Assembly: GCA_016202875.1 (NCBI GenBank)
Contig: JACQNX010000072.1
Span: 1 to 11,645 of the forward strand
Source of the DNA: Candidatus Aenigmatarchaeota archaeon
Lineage (GTDB): Archaea; Aenigmatarchaeota; Aenigmatarchaeia; GW2011-AR5
DNA: 11,645 bases
Direction of reading: 5' to 3'
Numbering within the stretch: position 1 is the stretch's first letter; every line of letters starts with the position of its first letter. The translations under genes were made by a program, and so were the position numbers. The notes beneath the pieces were generated by a model. That model saw only the letters and a list, made by a program, of their open reading frames with translations, was not told the origin of the DNA and searched no databases. This document shows, piece by piece, positions 1 through 6,506 of the stretch.

Positions 1-524
1 CTGCCACAGACAGTTGCTGTCACTTTGCTTCCCAGATCTATGGCGAGAATGTTAGAGTATGATTCCTTCATTTCGATTTCCCTTGCAACTGTTATGTAAA
101 TCCACCAGTTCCACTTGCCCTTGTGGTTTTTCTTCCTGAATACTTTTGATTCTCCGAACTCGAATTCTTCAGGAAAATTCTGGTGAGGCTTTATCGCGAC
201 CCACAGGCCGCCTCTGCGCCCTCTGACAAGAATCCTGCACCAGTACTTGGCGAGCTTGTTATTTTTCTCTTCAATTTTTATCAGGTCTTTCCGGACAGAA
301 ATCGGGTAGTCTTTGTTTGTGTCAATTCGCTTGTAAAATCTGAGCGCCTGCTGCTTGTTTGCCGAGTGCAGCTGCAGATTTTTGTACTGAGGCAGAATGT
401 CAAGCCCTTCTTTTTCCAGCTGCAGGAGTGTCTGAATATTGCTGAACTCGCTGCGCAGCTGCGCTTCTTTTATATTCGTCAACCCGACAACTTTGCATTT
501 TATGATTTTCTGGACTTTCTGCAT
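1..524 (-). CDS. tnpB: TnpB-family RNA-guided nuclease, N-terminal part (truncated by window edge)
   Basis: Reading the minus strand from ATG at 524 gives 174 uninterrupted codons to the left edge. The N-terminal half is a basic region resembling the wedge/REC part of TnpB, followed by a beta-rich stretch with WCRILVRGRRGG near residues 95-106 and KWNWWIYITV near 137-146. It ends in the RuvC-I motif LAIDLGSKVTATV, whose aspartate is residue 163 and corresponds to the first catalytic acid of TnpB. TnpB proteins are usually about 350-450 aa, so roughly 200 residues, including RuvC-II, the zinc finger and RuvC-III, lie beyond the window. The start is supported by a TATA-like box about 25 bp upstream (545-552), which fits a leaderless mRNA. 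It differs clearly in sequence from the second TnpB at 8403-9545, so the two are not recent copies of each other. Confidence 0.8.
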   Translation of the reverse strand, partial: MQKVQKIIKCKVVGLTNIKEAQLRSEFSNIQTLLQLEKEGLDILPQYKNLQLHSANKQQALRFYKRIDTNKDYPISVRKDLIKIEEKNNKLAKYWCRILVRGRRGGLWVAIKPHQNFPEEFEFGESKVFRKKNHKGKWNWWIYITVAREIEMKESYSNILAIDLGSKVTATVCG

Positions 525-544
525 TCTGACACATTGTAAAGTGG

Positions 545-552
545 TATATAAA
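545..552 (-). promoter_or_regulatory. TATA box of the partial tnpB
   Basis: On the minus strand this reads TTTATATA, centred about 25 bp before the ATG at 524. That is the archaeal spacing for transcription beginning at the start codon. It lies inside the element, so tnpB appears to carry its own promoter. Confidence 0.55.
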
Positions 553-598
553 GGGCTTTGCCTAGGGCGGAAAATGTGAAAAGTGTCGGGAAAACTGG

Positions 599-642
599 GC
601 GGCAATTCATTCGCTGCTTGAAAGCAGCGGTTTTCTTGCCGC
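599..642 (-). repeat. Left-end two-tier hairpin of the partial IS605-type element
   Basis: The outer stem pairs GCGGCAA (599-605) with TTGCCGC (636-642). The inner stem pairs CGCTGC (612-617) with GCAGCG (624-629) around the loop TTGAAA. The plan, including CAATTC after the 5' outer arm and CTTG at the start of the 3' outer arm, matches the fold at 9976-10019 next to tnpA, while the arm sequences differ in a compensatory way. IS200/IS605 transposases recognise hairpins at their ends, so I read this as the left end. Confidence 0.6.
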
Positions 643-697
643 GGTTGATAACATTCGTCATGCACCGAGGCAAACAACCAAACTAGGCTGCGAGCCC
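643..697. other. Short intergenic stretch without a recognised feature
   Basis: This lies between the element's left-end hairpin and the 3' end of the flavin reductase gene. GGTTG (643-647) and CAACC (675-679) could pair across about 27 bases, but this is weak. No ORF, tRNA-like fold or promoter is evident. Confidence 0.3.
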
Positions 698-1261
698 TTA
701 TTTTTTCCTGTGCTTCTCCACAATCTCCCTGATCCTTTCGAGCTCTTCCGGCGGCGGTTTCATTACGTGTTCTCCAAATTTCCAGTACTTGCCGTCGCTG
801 TATGCTATGGGCTGCTTGTCTGTTGCCGAAGCTGTGAGCACTTCCCCGATAAAGGCATGGTGATCTCCTAGCTTTATTGCCTGGAAAAGTTTGCACTCTG
901 CATTCAACGCAGCGCCTTTTACCATCAGGACATTTATTTTCTTAGCTTTGTAGAACTCTACTCCCAGCTCTTTCAGGACTGCTATTTTGTCGATTTCTTT
1001 TCCCGTGCTTCCTCCGGATATGCTCGCAATGATGTTCTGGTCAAAAGCAGCAAGATTAACGCCAAAAACCGCGCTCTTTTTGATATTAGCTTCCGTGGCT
1101 TTGTCAAATCCCACATTAACCATTACAAGTCCGGGAGAATAGGACACATGATGCGTCCATTCAGCAGACATGACATTATGGCCGTAAGGCCCGTTGCTGG
1201 TTATCAAGCCTACATTGGTCACAAATTTTCCGCTTTCTGCACTTCCCCATGGCATGTCCAT
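698..1261 (-). CDS. Flavin reductase-like FMN-binding protein (split barrel)
   Basis: This 187-aa protein has the features of the flavin reductase/DIM6-NTAB family, which bind FMN in a split beta-barrel and use NAD(P)H or reduce partner redox proteins. Visible family signatures are HNVMSAEWTHHVSYSP (28-43), where the N-x-MSA segment contacts the FMN phosphate, the later GDHHAFIGEV (132-141), and GKYWKFG (157-163). Length is normal for the family and there is no signal peptide, so it should be cytoplasmic. A charged tail (172-187) follows the barrel. The start is ATG at 1261; ATG at 1255 is an alternative. A purine-rich GGGAGAG stretch and a TATA-like sequence (1294-1303) precede it. It is divergent from a PadR regulator gene whose operators overlap its promoter, so it is probably controlled by that regulator. 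The natural substrate cannot be assigned. Confidence 0.8.
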   Translation of the reverse strand: MDMPWGSAESGKFVTNVGLITSNGPYGHNVMSAEWTHHVSYSPGLVMVNVGFDKATEANIKKSAVFGVNLAAFDQNIIASISGGSTGKEIDKIAVLKELGVEFYKAKKINVLMVKGAALNAECKLFQAIKLGDHHAFIGEVLTASATDKQPIAYSDGKYWKFGEHVMKPPPEELERIREIVEKHRKK

Positions 1262-1284
1262 GTTATCTCTCTCTCCCTTTATCT

Positions 1285-1298
1285 ATAGGACATCCTAT
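1285..1298. promoter_or_regulatory. Operator-like palindrome 1, at the flavin reductase promoter
   Basis: ATAGGACATCCTAT is a palindrome with arms ATAGGA/TCCTAT around CA. It is followed by ATAT, and the whole block recurs exactly 40 bp away at 1325. It lies between the minus-strand TATA-like sequence (1294-1303, partly overlapping) and the start of the flavin reductase gene. Binding there should block that promoter. I infer the adjacent PadR protein as the binder. Confidence 0.55.
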
Positions 1299-1313
1299 AT
1301 ATGTGGGCGCTGG

Positions 1314-1326
1314 TATTTAAATATAT
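1314..1326 (+). promoter_or_regulatory. TATA-rich promoter of the PadR gene
   Basis: TATTTAAATATAT lies about 28-40 bp before the PadR start at 1354, so the mRNA would have a leader of only a few bases or none. Operator-like repeat 2 begins at its downstream edge. Confidence 0.5.
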
Positions 1327-1338
1327 CGGACGCCCTAT
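1325..1338. promoter_or_regulatory. Operator-like repeat 2, at the PadR promoter
   Basis: ATCGGACGCCCTAT followed by ATA matches repeat 1 (1285-1298) at most positions, sharing GGAC-NN-CCTATATA in the same orientation. It is a less perfect palindrome. It overlaps the downstream edge of the PadR TATA region and the likely transcription start, which suits autorepression. The 40-bp spacing puts both sites on the same DNA face. Confidence 0.55.
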
Positions 1339-1353
1339 ATACAGCAGGTTTTA

Positions 1354-1668
1354 ATGGAAAAGAAACTCGGCTGCGACATGCGCGGCATGCTGTCGTTCCA
1401 CATGCTCTTCCTGCTCTCGAAGAAGCCAATGCACGGAGAGGAGCTTGCGCAGGAGATAGAGAAGCGCAGGGGTGAGAAGCCCAAGGCAGGGACCATCTAT
1501 CCCGCGCTCAAGGACCTGAAGAACAAGGGCCTCATCAAAGGCGAGAAGAAGGGCAAGATAATTGTGTATTCGCTGACGCCTGAGGGGAAGAAAACCATCA
1601 AATATGCAAGAGACTATTTCTGCCGCTCATTCCATGAGGTCTTCGAGGCCTACAGGAAAGGGAAGTAA
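1354..1668 (+). CDS. PadR-family winged-helix transcriptional regulator
   Basis: This 104-aa protein has the typical size of the small PadR group, which have a winged helix plus one C-terminal dimerisation helix. The winged helix runs from about residue 10 to 78: MLSFHMLFLLSKKPMHGEEL begins the domain, GTIYPALKDLKNKGLI (46-61) is the recognition-helix signature with the family-typical TIYPAL, and YSLTPEGKK (72-80) forms the end of the wing. The C-terminal helix (81-104) is short and basic. It is divergent from the flavin reductase gene and separated by 92 bp containing two operator-like repeats. PadR proteins usually repress their own gene and a divergent neighbour and respond to small aromatic or toxic ligands; the ligand here is unknown. 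Its stop lies 2 bp from the stop of the converging gene at 1671. Confidence 0.9.
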   Translation: MEKKLGCDMRGMLSFHMLFLLSKKPMHGEELAQEIEKRRGEKPKAGTIYPALKDLKNKGLIKGEKKGKIIVYSLTPEGKKTIKYARDYFCRSFHEVFEAYRKGK

Positions 1669-1670
1669 AG

Positions 1671-2513
1671 CTATTCGCTTCTACGTGTTGAGATCGGTCT
1701 ATATCCCGAATCGTATCCAGTAACATAAACAGGTGTTCCGTTGGCACTATACGCCTTTGATGGAAATTCTGGCAAATTCTCATTTATTGTTATGTCGTTT
1801 CTGTAAGCCTCGAAAAATGCACTTGCAATTTCCTCTTTTAAAGCCGCTTTCTCATCATCGGTCCTTGTGGCAATTATCTTTTTCTTGAAGTGCCTTCCCA
1901 AATTGCTTCTAAAAAAGTTATACAATGATCTGATTGCAGATACTTTATTGAAAATGTCGTCAGTAAATCCATCTCCGCATCCGCTGTCAGGCAGTTTTTG
2001 GTATCTTATTTTATCAAATATAGCTTGTACATACATTTGATCTATCTTATTGGCTTTCACGTCTGCAAAAAACGCTCTTTCTTTTTCATGTGCCCTTAGT
2101 TCCCAAAAAAGGTTATGATCACTCAAAATAGAATCATCGGCATCCAAAATCCCTGCTCTTCTGGCGCTGCTGTCATATTCTCTTGTAAATTTTGCGTCTT
2201 TTAACAGCCTCAAAATCATCTGTATTGGTGAAGCATCGCTGTAAGTCATAGAAAGCGTTGCATAGCGTCTGAAATTTTTATCTCCTAGCATCTTCCTATA
2301 AAACATCGCTGGGTCATTCCACATCTCGGAATTGAGTTCAGCAAGCGTTCTATAATCGCGTTCAAATCGGGTTAATAATGTATTAACACGTCTGTCCAGC
2401 CTTCTTCTTACAGCAACATTAGACAGAACATGTGCATATCGCTCTTTTATGCCAACTCTGGACGCACTTTCAAAAACTGCGCGTATTCGTTCTTCTTTAG
2501 TTTTTTTTGGCAT
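1671..2513 (-). CDS. Hypothetical protein, 280 aa, cytoplasmic, charged
   Basis: I do not recognise this protein. It starts with a lysine/arginine-rich segment (MPKKTKEERI) and is mainly helical by composition to about residue 240. It contains many aromatic/charged clusters such as FYRKMLGDKNFRRYATLSMTY (about 71-91). The last 35 residues are richer in Pro, Gly and Tyr and look like a flexible tail. There is no signal peptide, transmembrane segment, cysteine cluster or obvious catalytic motif. It lies 24 bp downstream of the deoxyhypusine synthase gene on the same strand, so read-through is likely, but a TATA-like TTTAAG (2536-2541) 25 bp before the ATG could give it its own leaderless transcript. 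Its DNA is more AT-rich than the neighbouring dys gene, which may reflect later acquisition or weaker selection. Confidence 0.7.
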   Translation of the reverse strand: MPKKTKEERIRAVFESASRVGIKERYAHVLSNVAVRRRLDRRVNTLLTRFERDYRTLAELNSEMWNDPAMFYRKMLGDKNFRRYATLSMTYSDASPIQMILRLLKDAKFTREYDSSARRAGILDADDSILSDHNLFWELRAHEKERAFFADVKANKIDQMYVQAIFDKIRYQKLPDSGCGDGFTDDIFNKVSAIRSLYNFFRSNLGRHFKKKIIATRTDDEKAALKEEIASAFFEAYRNDITINENLPEFPSKAYSANGTPVYVTGYDSGYRPISTRRSE

Positions 2514-2535
2514 AACTAACAGAAGAGATAAGTTT

Positions 2536-2542
2536 TCTTAAA
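2536..2542 (-). promoter_or_regulatory. Possible TATA box for the 280-aa gene
   Basis: On the minus strand this reads CTTTAAG and overlaps the dys stop codon. It is centred about 25 bp before the ATG at 2513. It would allow independent leaderless expression, though co-transcription with dys is equally possible. Confidence 0.35.
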
Positions 2543-3521
2543 GTCGATCAGAAAAAGCCCCAGCCACCAGCAGCGGGAAAACTATGGTAGCATCTCCCTG
2601 CACCTTGACTGCTTCCGCTTTCGCGCCAGACTTTCCCCAGCTTTTCGCTTCTTCCGGCAGCGCTCCCGAGTCAGAGCCGTCCCCTTCCATGGCTGTATTG
2701 ATGTAAATCGTATACTTTGTCCCTTCGCGCATCATATTGGCATTCATGATATGATGCTTCGGCAGGGAGCCGCCTAGGATGATGGCGCCTGTCTCTTTTG
2801 CATCAAGAACCATGTCTGTCAGCTTCACTATGTCATCGCTGACATCTATCTTGAATGCTGGATCTTCTGTCTTGAAGAAGAATATCATATCCCCCATCGA
2901 TCCGTCGGTTATGCCCGGGCAGAAGACAGGTATGTCATTTTTTGCAGCCCAATAAAGTACAGAAGTTTCGTCGCTGAGAGCACCAAGCCTGCGACAAATT
3001 TCGCTTGGCGTTGCTATCTTTCCTGTCTGTTTTTGCTCTTGATAAAGCTGCTTCAGCAGAGGGGTGAATATTTTTTCAAATTCTATGTAACGGTCATTCG
3101 GGACTAGGATATTGCCGATTCTGTTTATGCCCCTTCTTCTGAGCTCAGCACCATCCAGCCGAAAATCTCCCAGCAGGAAAGGCTTGAGTGTCTTGATGAT
3201 GTCCTCCTCCACACCACCGGCTGTGGTAACTAAAGCATGAACCATCCTGTTTTTTACTAGGTGCAGTATAGACTCGCGAACTCCGGAAGAGATCATGTTT
3301 GAAGTGTAGCCTAGAAATATTGTGACTTTTTCCTCGCGCATCTTCTTCGCTATCTCTATCGCCTTCCATAGATGCGAAGCCTGAAAACCAGTAGACGCAT
3401 AGCTCTTGAGAAATGCTTTCATGTCCAGCCCCTTCGAAAAGTCATAGCCCTTAATATGTATGCCCTCTGGCTCCTCAGACTCCTTGAAAATGCTGTCTTT
3501 TGCTTTGTCTAAACCGACCAT
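2538..3521 (-). CDS. dys: Deoxyhypusine synthase
   Basis: This enzyme transfers the 4-aminobutyl group of spermidine, with NAD as cofactor, to a lysine of archaeal translation factor aIF5A, the first step of hypusine formation. The 327-aa length is normal. Family landmarks are FLGYTSNMISSGVRE (69-83, NAD region), LVTTAGGVEEDI (97-108), PVFCPGITDGSMGDM (198-212), GGSLPKHHIMNA (250-261), and DGSDSGALPEEAKSWGK (281-297). K297 in SWGK matches the lysine that forms the enzyme-substrate imine intermediate in characterised enzymes. All key positions look intact. It probably heads a short minus-strand unit with the 280-aa orphan downstream. A weak TATA-like CTTAAG lies about 25 bp upstream (near 3543-3549), overlapping a small inverted repeat. 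Confidence 0.95.
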   Translation of the reverse strand: MVGLDKAKDSIFKESEEPEGIHIKGYDFSKGLDMKAFLKSYASTGFQASHLWKAIEIAKKMREEKVTIFLGYTSNMISSGVRESILHLVKNRMVHALVTTAGGVEEDIIKTLKPFLLGDFRLDGAELRRRGINRIGNILVPNDRYIEFEKIFTPLLKQLYQEQKQTGKIATPSEICRRLGALSDETSVLYWAAKNDIPVFCPGITDGSMGDMIFFFKTEDPAFKIDVSDDIVKLTDMVLDAKETGAIILGGSLPKHHIMNANMMREGTKYTIYINTAMEGDGSDSGALPEEAKSWGKSGAKAEAVKVQGDATIVFPLLVAGAFSDRL

Positions 3522-3757
3522 ACTTCTCTGCTTGTGAGAAAGCTTAAGAATGTTATTTTCATTCTTGCGAAGAGGCTGTTTTGGCTGCAGTTGAAAAGAA
3601 ACTGGTCAGGAATATCGACCAGGAAGACCGGTGAATACCGAGTTGTCAGCACCTGCCTTCTGCAAAAAAGCCTGCGATGCAAAACAGATAAACTTAAATA
3701 TAATAACCTTGCAAAATTAAACCAGCAGTAAAATTAAGGAGACTAACAGAAAAAACG
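3522..3757. other. Divergent intergenic region with several inverted repeats
   Basis: These 236 bp separate dys (minus) from the 134-aa gene (plus). I see three small perfect inverted repeats: AAGAATG/CATTCTT (3546-3566, loop TTATTTT), CTGGTC/GACCAG (3602-3622, loop 9) and CGGT/ACCG (3629-3640, loop GAAT). The right part holds the promoter of the 134-aa gene. A GTG-started frame of 65 codons (3534-3731) runs through but looks neither family-like nor well composed. Another frame (3548-3634) reads EEAVLAAVEKKLVRNIDQED before a stop and has no start codon. It could be a decayed gene tail or chance. A small structured RNA is possible but unproven. Confidence 0.4.
3694..3703 (+). promoter_or_regulatory. 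TATA box of the 134-aa gene
   Basis: TTAAATATAA is the best TATA-like match in this region. Transcription would start near 3725-3730, leaving a leader of about 30 nt. An AAGGAG stretch (3736-3741) lies in it, 16 nt before the ATG, which is too far for a good ribosome binding site. Confidence 0.5.
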
Positions 3758-4162
3758 ATGAGCAGCAGGGCACACAAATTAAAAGGTTTAGACGCATTCT
3801 TGGGGTATGCAAGTGAGGAAAAAACTATTTTCCCAGAAGACCCTCTCTTTGATTTGTATCTAGCTGCAGTGATTGGTGCGATAAGCAAGCCTATCTTGGG
3901 TGGGAAAGAAGTTACCGGAAAGGAACCGCAGACAGAGCATGTTCTGGTAAAGTCTATTGCGCTCTACCCACGTCTCCAGCGCGGTCCCAAAACTAAGAAA
4001 ATGTACGATATGTCTGCAATTATCAGCATTGGCGAGCCCGGCAAAATGAAAACATATGAATACCTTTGTCGCATATCTGGAAAACAGCAGATATCGGTAA
4101 CTGCAAAGTACGTAGAAAGGGTAAGGAAAAACGGAAACAACTATCATGAAGTGCACGTCTGA
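3758..4162 (+). CDS. Hypothetical protein, 134 aa
   Basis: I do not recognise this protein. The N-terminal half has a hydrophobic stretch FDLYLAAVIGAISKPILGG (31-49), too short and too charged around it to call a membrane segment. The C-terminal half alternates hydrophobic and charged residues (85-120), suggesting a small beta-sheet domain, and the end is basic. There is no signal peptide or metal-binding cluster. It lies 36 bp upstream of argS on the same strand, but argS has its own TATA-like box, so functional linkage to tRNA charging is not implied. The start is the first ATG; no alternative start codon is available in frame in the preceding 30 bases. Confidence 0.65.
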   Translation: MSSRAHKLKGLDAFLGYASEEKTIFPEDPLFDLYLAAVIGAISKPILGGKEVTGKEPQTEHVLVKSIALYPRLQRGPKTKKMYDMSAIISIGEPGKMKTYEYLCRISGKQQISVTAKYVERVRKNGNNYHEVHV

Positions 4163-4169
4163 AAAACTC

Positions 4170-4178
4170 TTTTTAAGT
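4170..4178 (+). promoter_or_regulatory. TATA box of argS
   Basis: TTTTTAAGT is centred 25 bp before the argS ATG at 4199, giving a leaderless mRNA. The T run may also help end the transcript of the preceding gene. Confidence 0.5.
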
Positions 4179-4198
4179 CCTCCCCACAAAATACAACT

Positions 4199-5857
4199 AT
4201 GTTCTCGGAATTCCGCAAAGAGTGCAAGAAGCTTGTGCCTGCTTATGCATCTTATCTAGAACTGCCACCCAGTGGTATTGCAGATTTGGCCCTGCCATGC
4301 TTTGCACTGGCAAAGGAGCAGAAGCGTGCGCCGCAGGATATTGCCAAGGAAATTGCAGCCAAGATTAAAATTCCCAGGGACTCTCTTGTCCAGAAAGTTG
4401 AGGCCAATGGCCCTTATGTCAATTTCTTTATCAATTATGCTGTGTTCATGCCAGTTGTTTTGAAAGCTGCGGTAAAACCTAGCTATGGCTATGGCAAGAA
4501 AAAGAAAGAGAAAGTTATGATTGAATCGCCTGGGCCAAATACAAATAAGCCGCTCCATCTCGGCCATATCAGAAACATGGCTATTGGAATGTCGTTGTCA
4601 AATATGCTGAAATTTGCAGGTTACAAGACAATAAATGTTGATATCATCAATGACCGCGGAATCCATATCTGCAAATCCATGCTTGCATATCAAAAGTTTG
4701 GCAAAGGAAAGAGCCCTGACAAAAAACCGGACCATTTTGTTGGCGATTTTTATGTCCTCTTCGCCAGAGAGCTGGAAGGCAAACCTGGAGTGGAAGAAGA
4801 ACTCAGGCAGGCGTTAGTTGACTGGGAAAACAATGACACAAAAACACGGGCACTATGGAAAAAGATGAACTCCTGGGCAGTAAAAGGTATGAAGGAAACA
4901 TACGACCGTTTCGGCATGCATATAGACAAAGCGTACTACGAGAGTGAGCATTACCTCGATGGCAAGAAAATCGCCCTCGCAGGAGTGAAAACGGGTGTAT
5001 TCAAAAAAGATGCTGATGGCAATGTAATAGCGGATCTTGAAAACCATGGTCTCGGCAAGCGCGTGATTTTGAGGCCTGATGGAACAGCTGTTTATCTTAC
5101 ACAGGACATTGCGCTAGCCATAAAGAGGTACAAAGATTTCCGCATGAACAATATGATTTATGTTGTAGGAGCTGAGCAGATAGATCACTTCCGGGCGCTG
5201 TTCAAGATCTTTGACATCCTTGGACATCCATTTGCAAAGAACTGTTACCATCTCGCCTATGGAATGGTGAACCTGCCTGAAGGGAAGATGAAGAGCAGGG
5301 AGGGGACAGTTGTAGATGCAGACGACCTGATGAATGAAATGCATAAGCTTGCAGCAGACGAAATAAAGCAGCGCGATCCTAAAATTTCAAAGAAAGAGCT
5401 GGAAAAACGTGCAGAGAAAATCGGCCTTGCTGCCATAAAATATTACATCCTCAAGTTCGATGCGCTGAAGGTCATTACCTACGATCCCAAAGTCTCTATT
5501 GAGTTTGAAGGCGATACAGGGCCTTATCTTCTCTATACGTATGCCCGCTGCAAATCCATAATGAGAAAGGCAAAAATAAAGCCAAAAGCAGGATCTCTTG
5601 GAAAAGAGGAAGAGGGCCTTATCAAAAAGATCTCCATGTTTTCCGAGGTCGTCAATCAGGCAGCCAGGGACTACAAACCGCATGTCGTGGCCAATTATGC
5701 ATTCGAGCTCGCGGCGATCTTCAACGAGTACTATCATGCTGTGAAAGTTGTCGGGTCTGATAAGGAGAGCGGTCGCCTCGCTTTGGTGGGCGCCATTGCC
5801 AATGTCCTGAAAACATGCCTCGACCTTATGGGCATAGAGGCCTTGGAGAAGATGTGA
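4199..5857 (+). CDS. argS: Arginyl-tRNA synthetase
   Basis: This class I synthetase attaches arginine to tRNA-Arg in the cytoplasm. The 552-aa length fits bacterial and archaeal ArgRS. An N-terminal tRNA-binding (Add-1) domain spans about 1-100, including VEANGPYVNFFIN. The Rossmann catalytic domain begins at MIESPGPNTNKPLHLGHIRN with the HIGH-type motif HLGH (120-123). The KMSKS-type loop is EGKMKSREGTVV (362-372), slightly different from the canonical KMSKR form but usual for ArgRS. The anticodon-binding DALR-type helical domain covers about 435-552, beginning at DTGPYLLYTYAR and ending at LDLMGIEALEKM, close to the normal ArgRS C-terminus. All landmarks are present, so it should be active. 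The stop lies 2 bp from the stop of the converging methyltransferase gene. Confidence 0.96.
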   Translation: MFSEFRKECKKLVPAYASYLELPPSGIADLALPCFALAKEQKRAPQDIAKEIAAKIKIPRDSLVQKVEANGPYVNFFINYAVFMPVVLKAAVKPSYGYGKKKKEKVMIESPGPNTNKPLHLGHIRNMAIGMSLSNMLKFAGYKTINVDIINDRGIHICKSMLAYQKFGKGKSPDKKPDHFVGDFYVLFARELEGKPGVEEELRQALVDWENNDTKTRALWKKMNSWAVKGMKETYDRFGMHIDKAYYESEHYLDGKKIALAGVKTGVFKKDADGNVIADLENHGLGKRVILRPDGTAVYLTQDIALAIKRYKDFRMNNMIYVVGAEQIDHFRALFKIFDILGHPFAKNCYHLAYGMVNLPEGKMKSREGTVVDADDLMNEMHKLAADEIKQRDPKISKKELEKRAEKIGLAAIKYYILKFDALKVITYDPKVSIEFEGDTGPYLLYTYARCKSIMRKAKIKPKAGSLGKEEEGLIKKISMFSEVVNQAARDYKPHVVANYAFELAAIFNEYYHAVKVVGSDKESGRLALVGAIANVLKTCLDLMGIEALEKM

Positions 5858-5859
5858 TC

Positions 5860-6369
5860 TCATTTCTTTTTTGCAACGGCAACAAGCTCTTTTTCTCTGG
5901 TAGCTATGGAAAATTCATCTACAATTACACAGTCGGAAAGATTTTCATGCAAGATTTTTCTTTTGTCATAGTAATTACTATCATTGAAAAATATCGTTAG
6001 TATCAGCATCCCTTCTGGCTTGACAACTTCGATAAAATTTCTGTCCTGAAAGAGGTGAATGGCATCAAAAATAAATGCGGCATCAAAGCTGTTCTCTCTG
6101 AACGGCAGTTGCTCTGCTTTCCCAAGAACAAAATGCGCTTTTCCCCTGTTTTGTTTTATCATCTTTCTGTCTGGTTCCAGAGCAGTGATATTTTTTGTGT
6201 CAATACCTTTCTCTTGTAGAAACTCTTCCAGATAACCAGAACCTGCGCCTATGTCAATAACCAATTTGCTTTCTAGTGTGTTAATGAATTCGCTTCCCAA
6301 TCTGGCAAATATCTTTTCAAATTTTTCTTTCTGGACAGAGCGCCATGAGCCGTAAACATGCGAAAACAT
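5860..6369 (-). CDS. Class I SAM-dependent methyltransferase
   Basis: This 169-aa protein has a minimal Rossmann methyltransferase core. Motif I is VIDIGAGSGYL (37-47). The acidic end of strand 2 is ALEPD (63-67), with E65 the likely ribose-binding residue. LGKAEQLPFRENSFDAAFIF (82-101) contains the segment that contacts adenine and strand 4, and VVKPEGMLIL (115-124) is the usual turn before strand 5. The layout matches the Methyltransf_11 type, whose substrates vary widely from quinones to small molecules, so the substrate is open. The core is short at both ends, and there is no substrate-specific added domain. A TATA-like box (6393-6399) about 27 bp upstream suggests leaderless expression. 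Confidence 0.85.
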   Translation of the reverse strand: MFSHVYGSWRSVQKEKFEKIFARLGSEFINTLESKLVIDIGAGSGYLEEFLQEKGIDTKNITALEPDRKMIKQNRGKAHFVLGKAEQLPFRENSFDAAFIFDAIHLFQDRNFIEVVKPEGMLILTIFFNDSNYYDKRKILHENLSDCVIVDEFSIATREKELVAVAKKK

Positions 6370-6392
6370 GAATTCAATTGTGACAGAAAAAC

Positions 6393-6399
6393 TATAAAT
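6393..6399 (-). promoter_or_regulatory. TATA box of the methyltransferase gene
   Basis: The minus strand reads ATTTATA, centred about 27 bp before the ATG at 6369. Confidence 0.5.
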
Positions 6400-6475
6400 G
6401 TAGCCCTTAAGCTGTCAGTATAGTTTTGTATTCTAATTGCAATTTAATAGTAATGGGAAGTGCAGATGAGTGAAG

Positions 6476-6482
6476 TTTAAAA
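6476..6482 (+). promoter_or_regulatory. TATA box of the coiled-coil/winged-helix gene
   Basis: TTTAAAA is centred about 28 bp before the ATG at 6507, fitting a leaderless transcript. A second AT-rich stretch, TTTATAT (6498-6504), is too close to the ATG to serve as its TATA box. Confidence 0.45.
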
Positions 6483-6506
6483 CGATTACGAGGTTCATTT
6501 TATATC

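Larger units (their letters stand above)
1..642 (-). mobile_element. Partial IS200/IS605-type element, tnpB-only (left end and 5' half of tnpB)
   Basis: The element comprises a two-tier hairpin (599-642), a TATA-like box (545-552) and the start of a tnpB gene (524 downward) that runs off the left edge. The order left-end hairpin then minus-strand tnpB matches the right-hand side of the complete element at 8391-10019, except that no tnpA lies between hairpin and tnpB. Elements carrying tnpB without tnpA are known (the IS1341-like group) and would need a transposase in trans. The right end lies outside the window, so completeness cannot be judged. The exact left boundary near 642 is inferred from the hairpin foot and not from a target duplication, because this family makes none. 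Confidence 0.6.

Noticed and set aside
183..539. Plus-strand open frame of 118 codons at the left edge
   Set aside because: The opposite strand encodes a recognisable TnpB N-terminus with a RuvC-I motif and a correctly placed TATA box. The plus frame has no family features.
3534..3731. GTG-started 65-codon frame between dys and the 134-aa gene
   Set aside because: It has a rare start, no ribosome binding site or well-spaced TATA box, and covers inverted repeats and the next gene's promoter. I kept the region as intergenic.
5387..5863. 158-codon minus-strand open frame inside argS
   Set aside because: The whole of it is complementary to conserved ArgRS sequence, and it shows no domain of its own.
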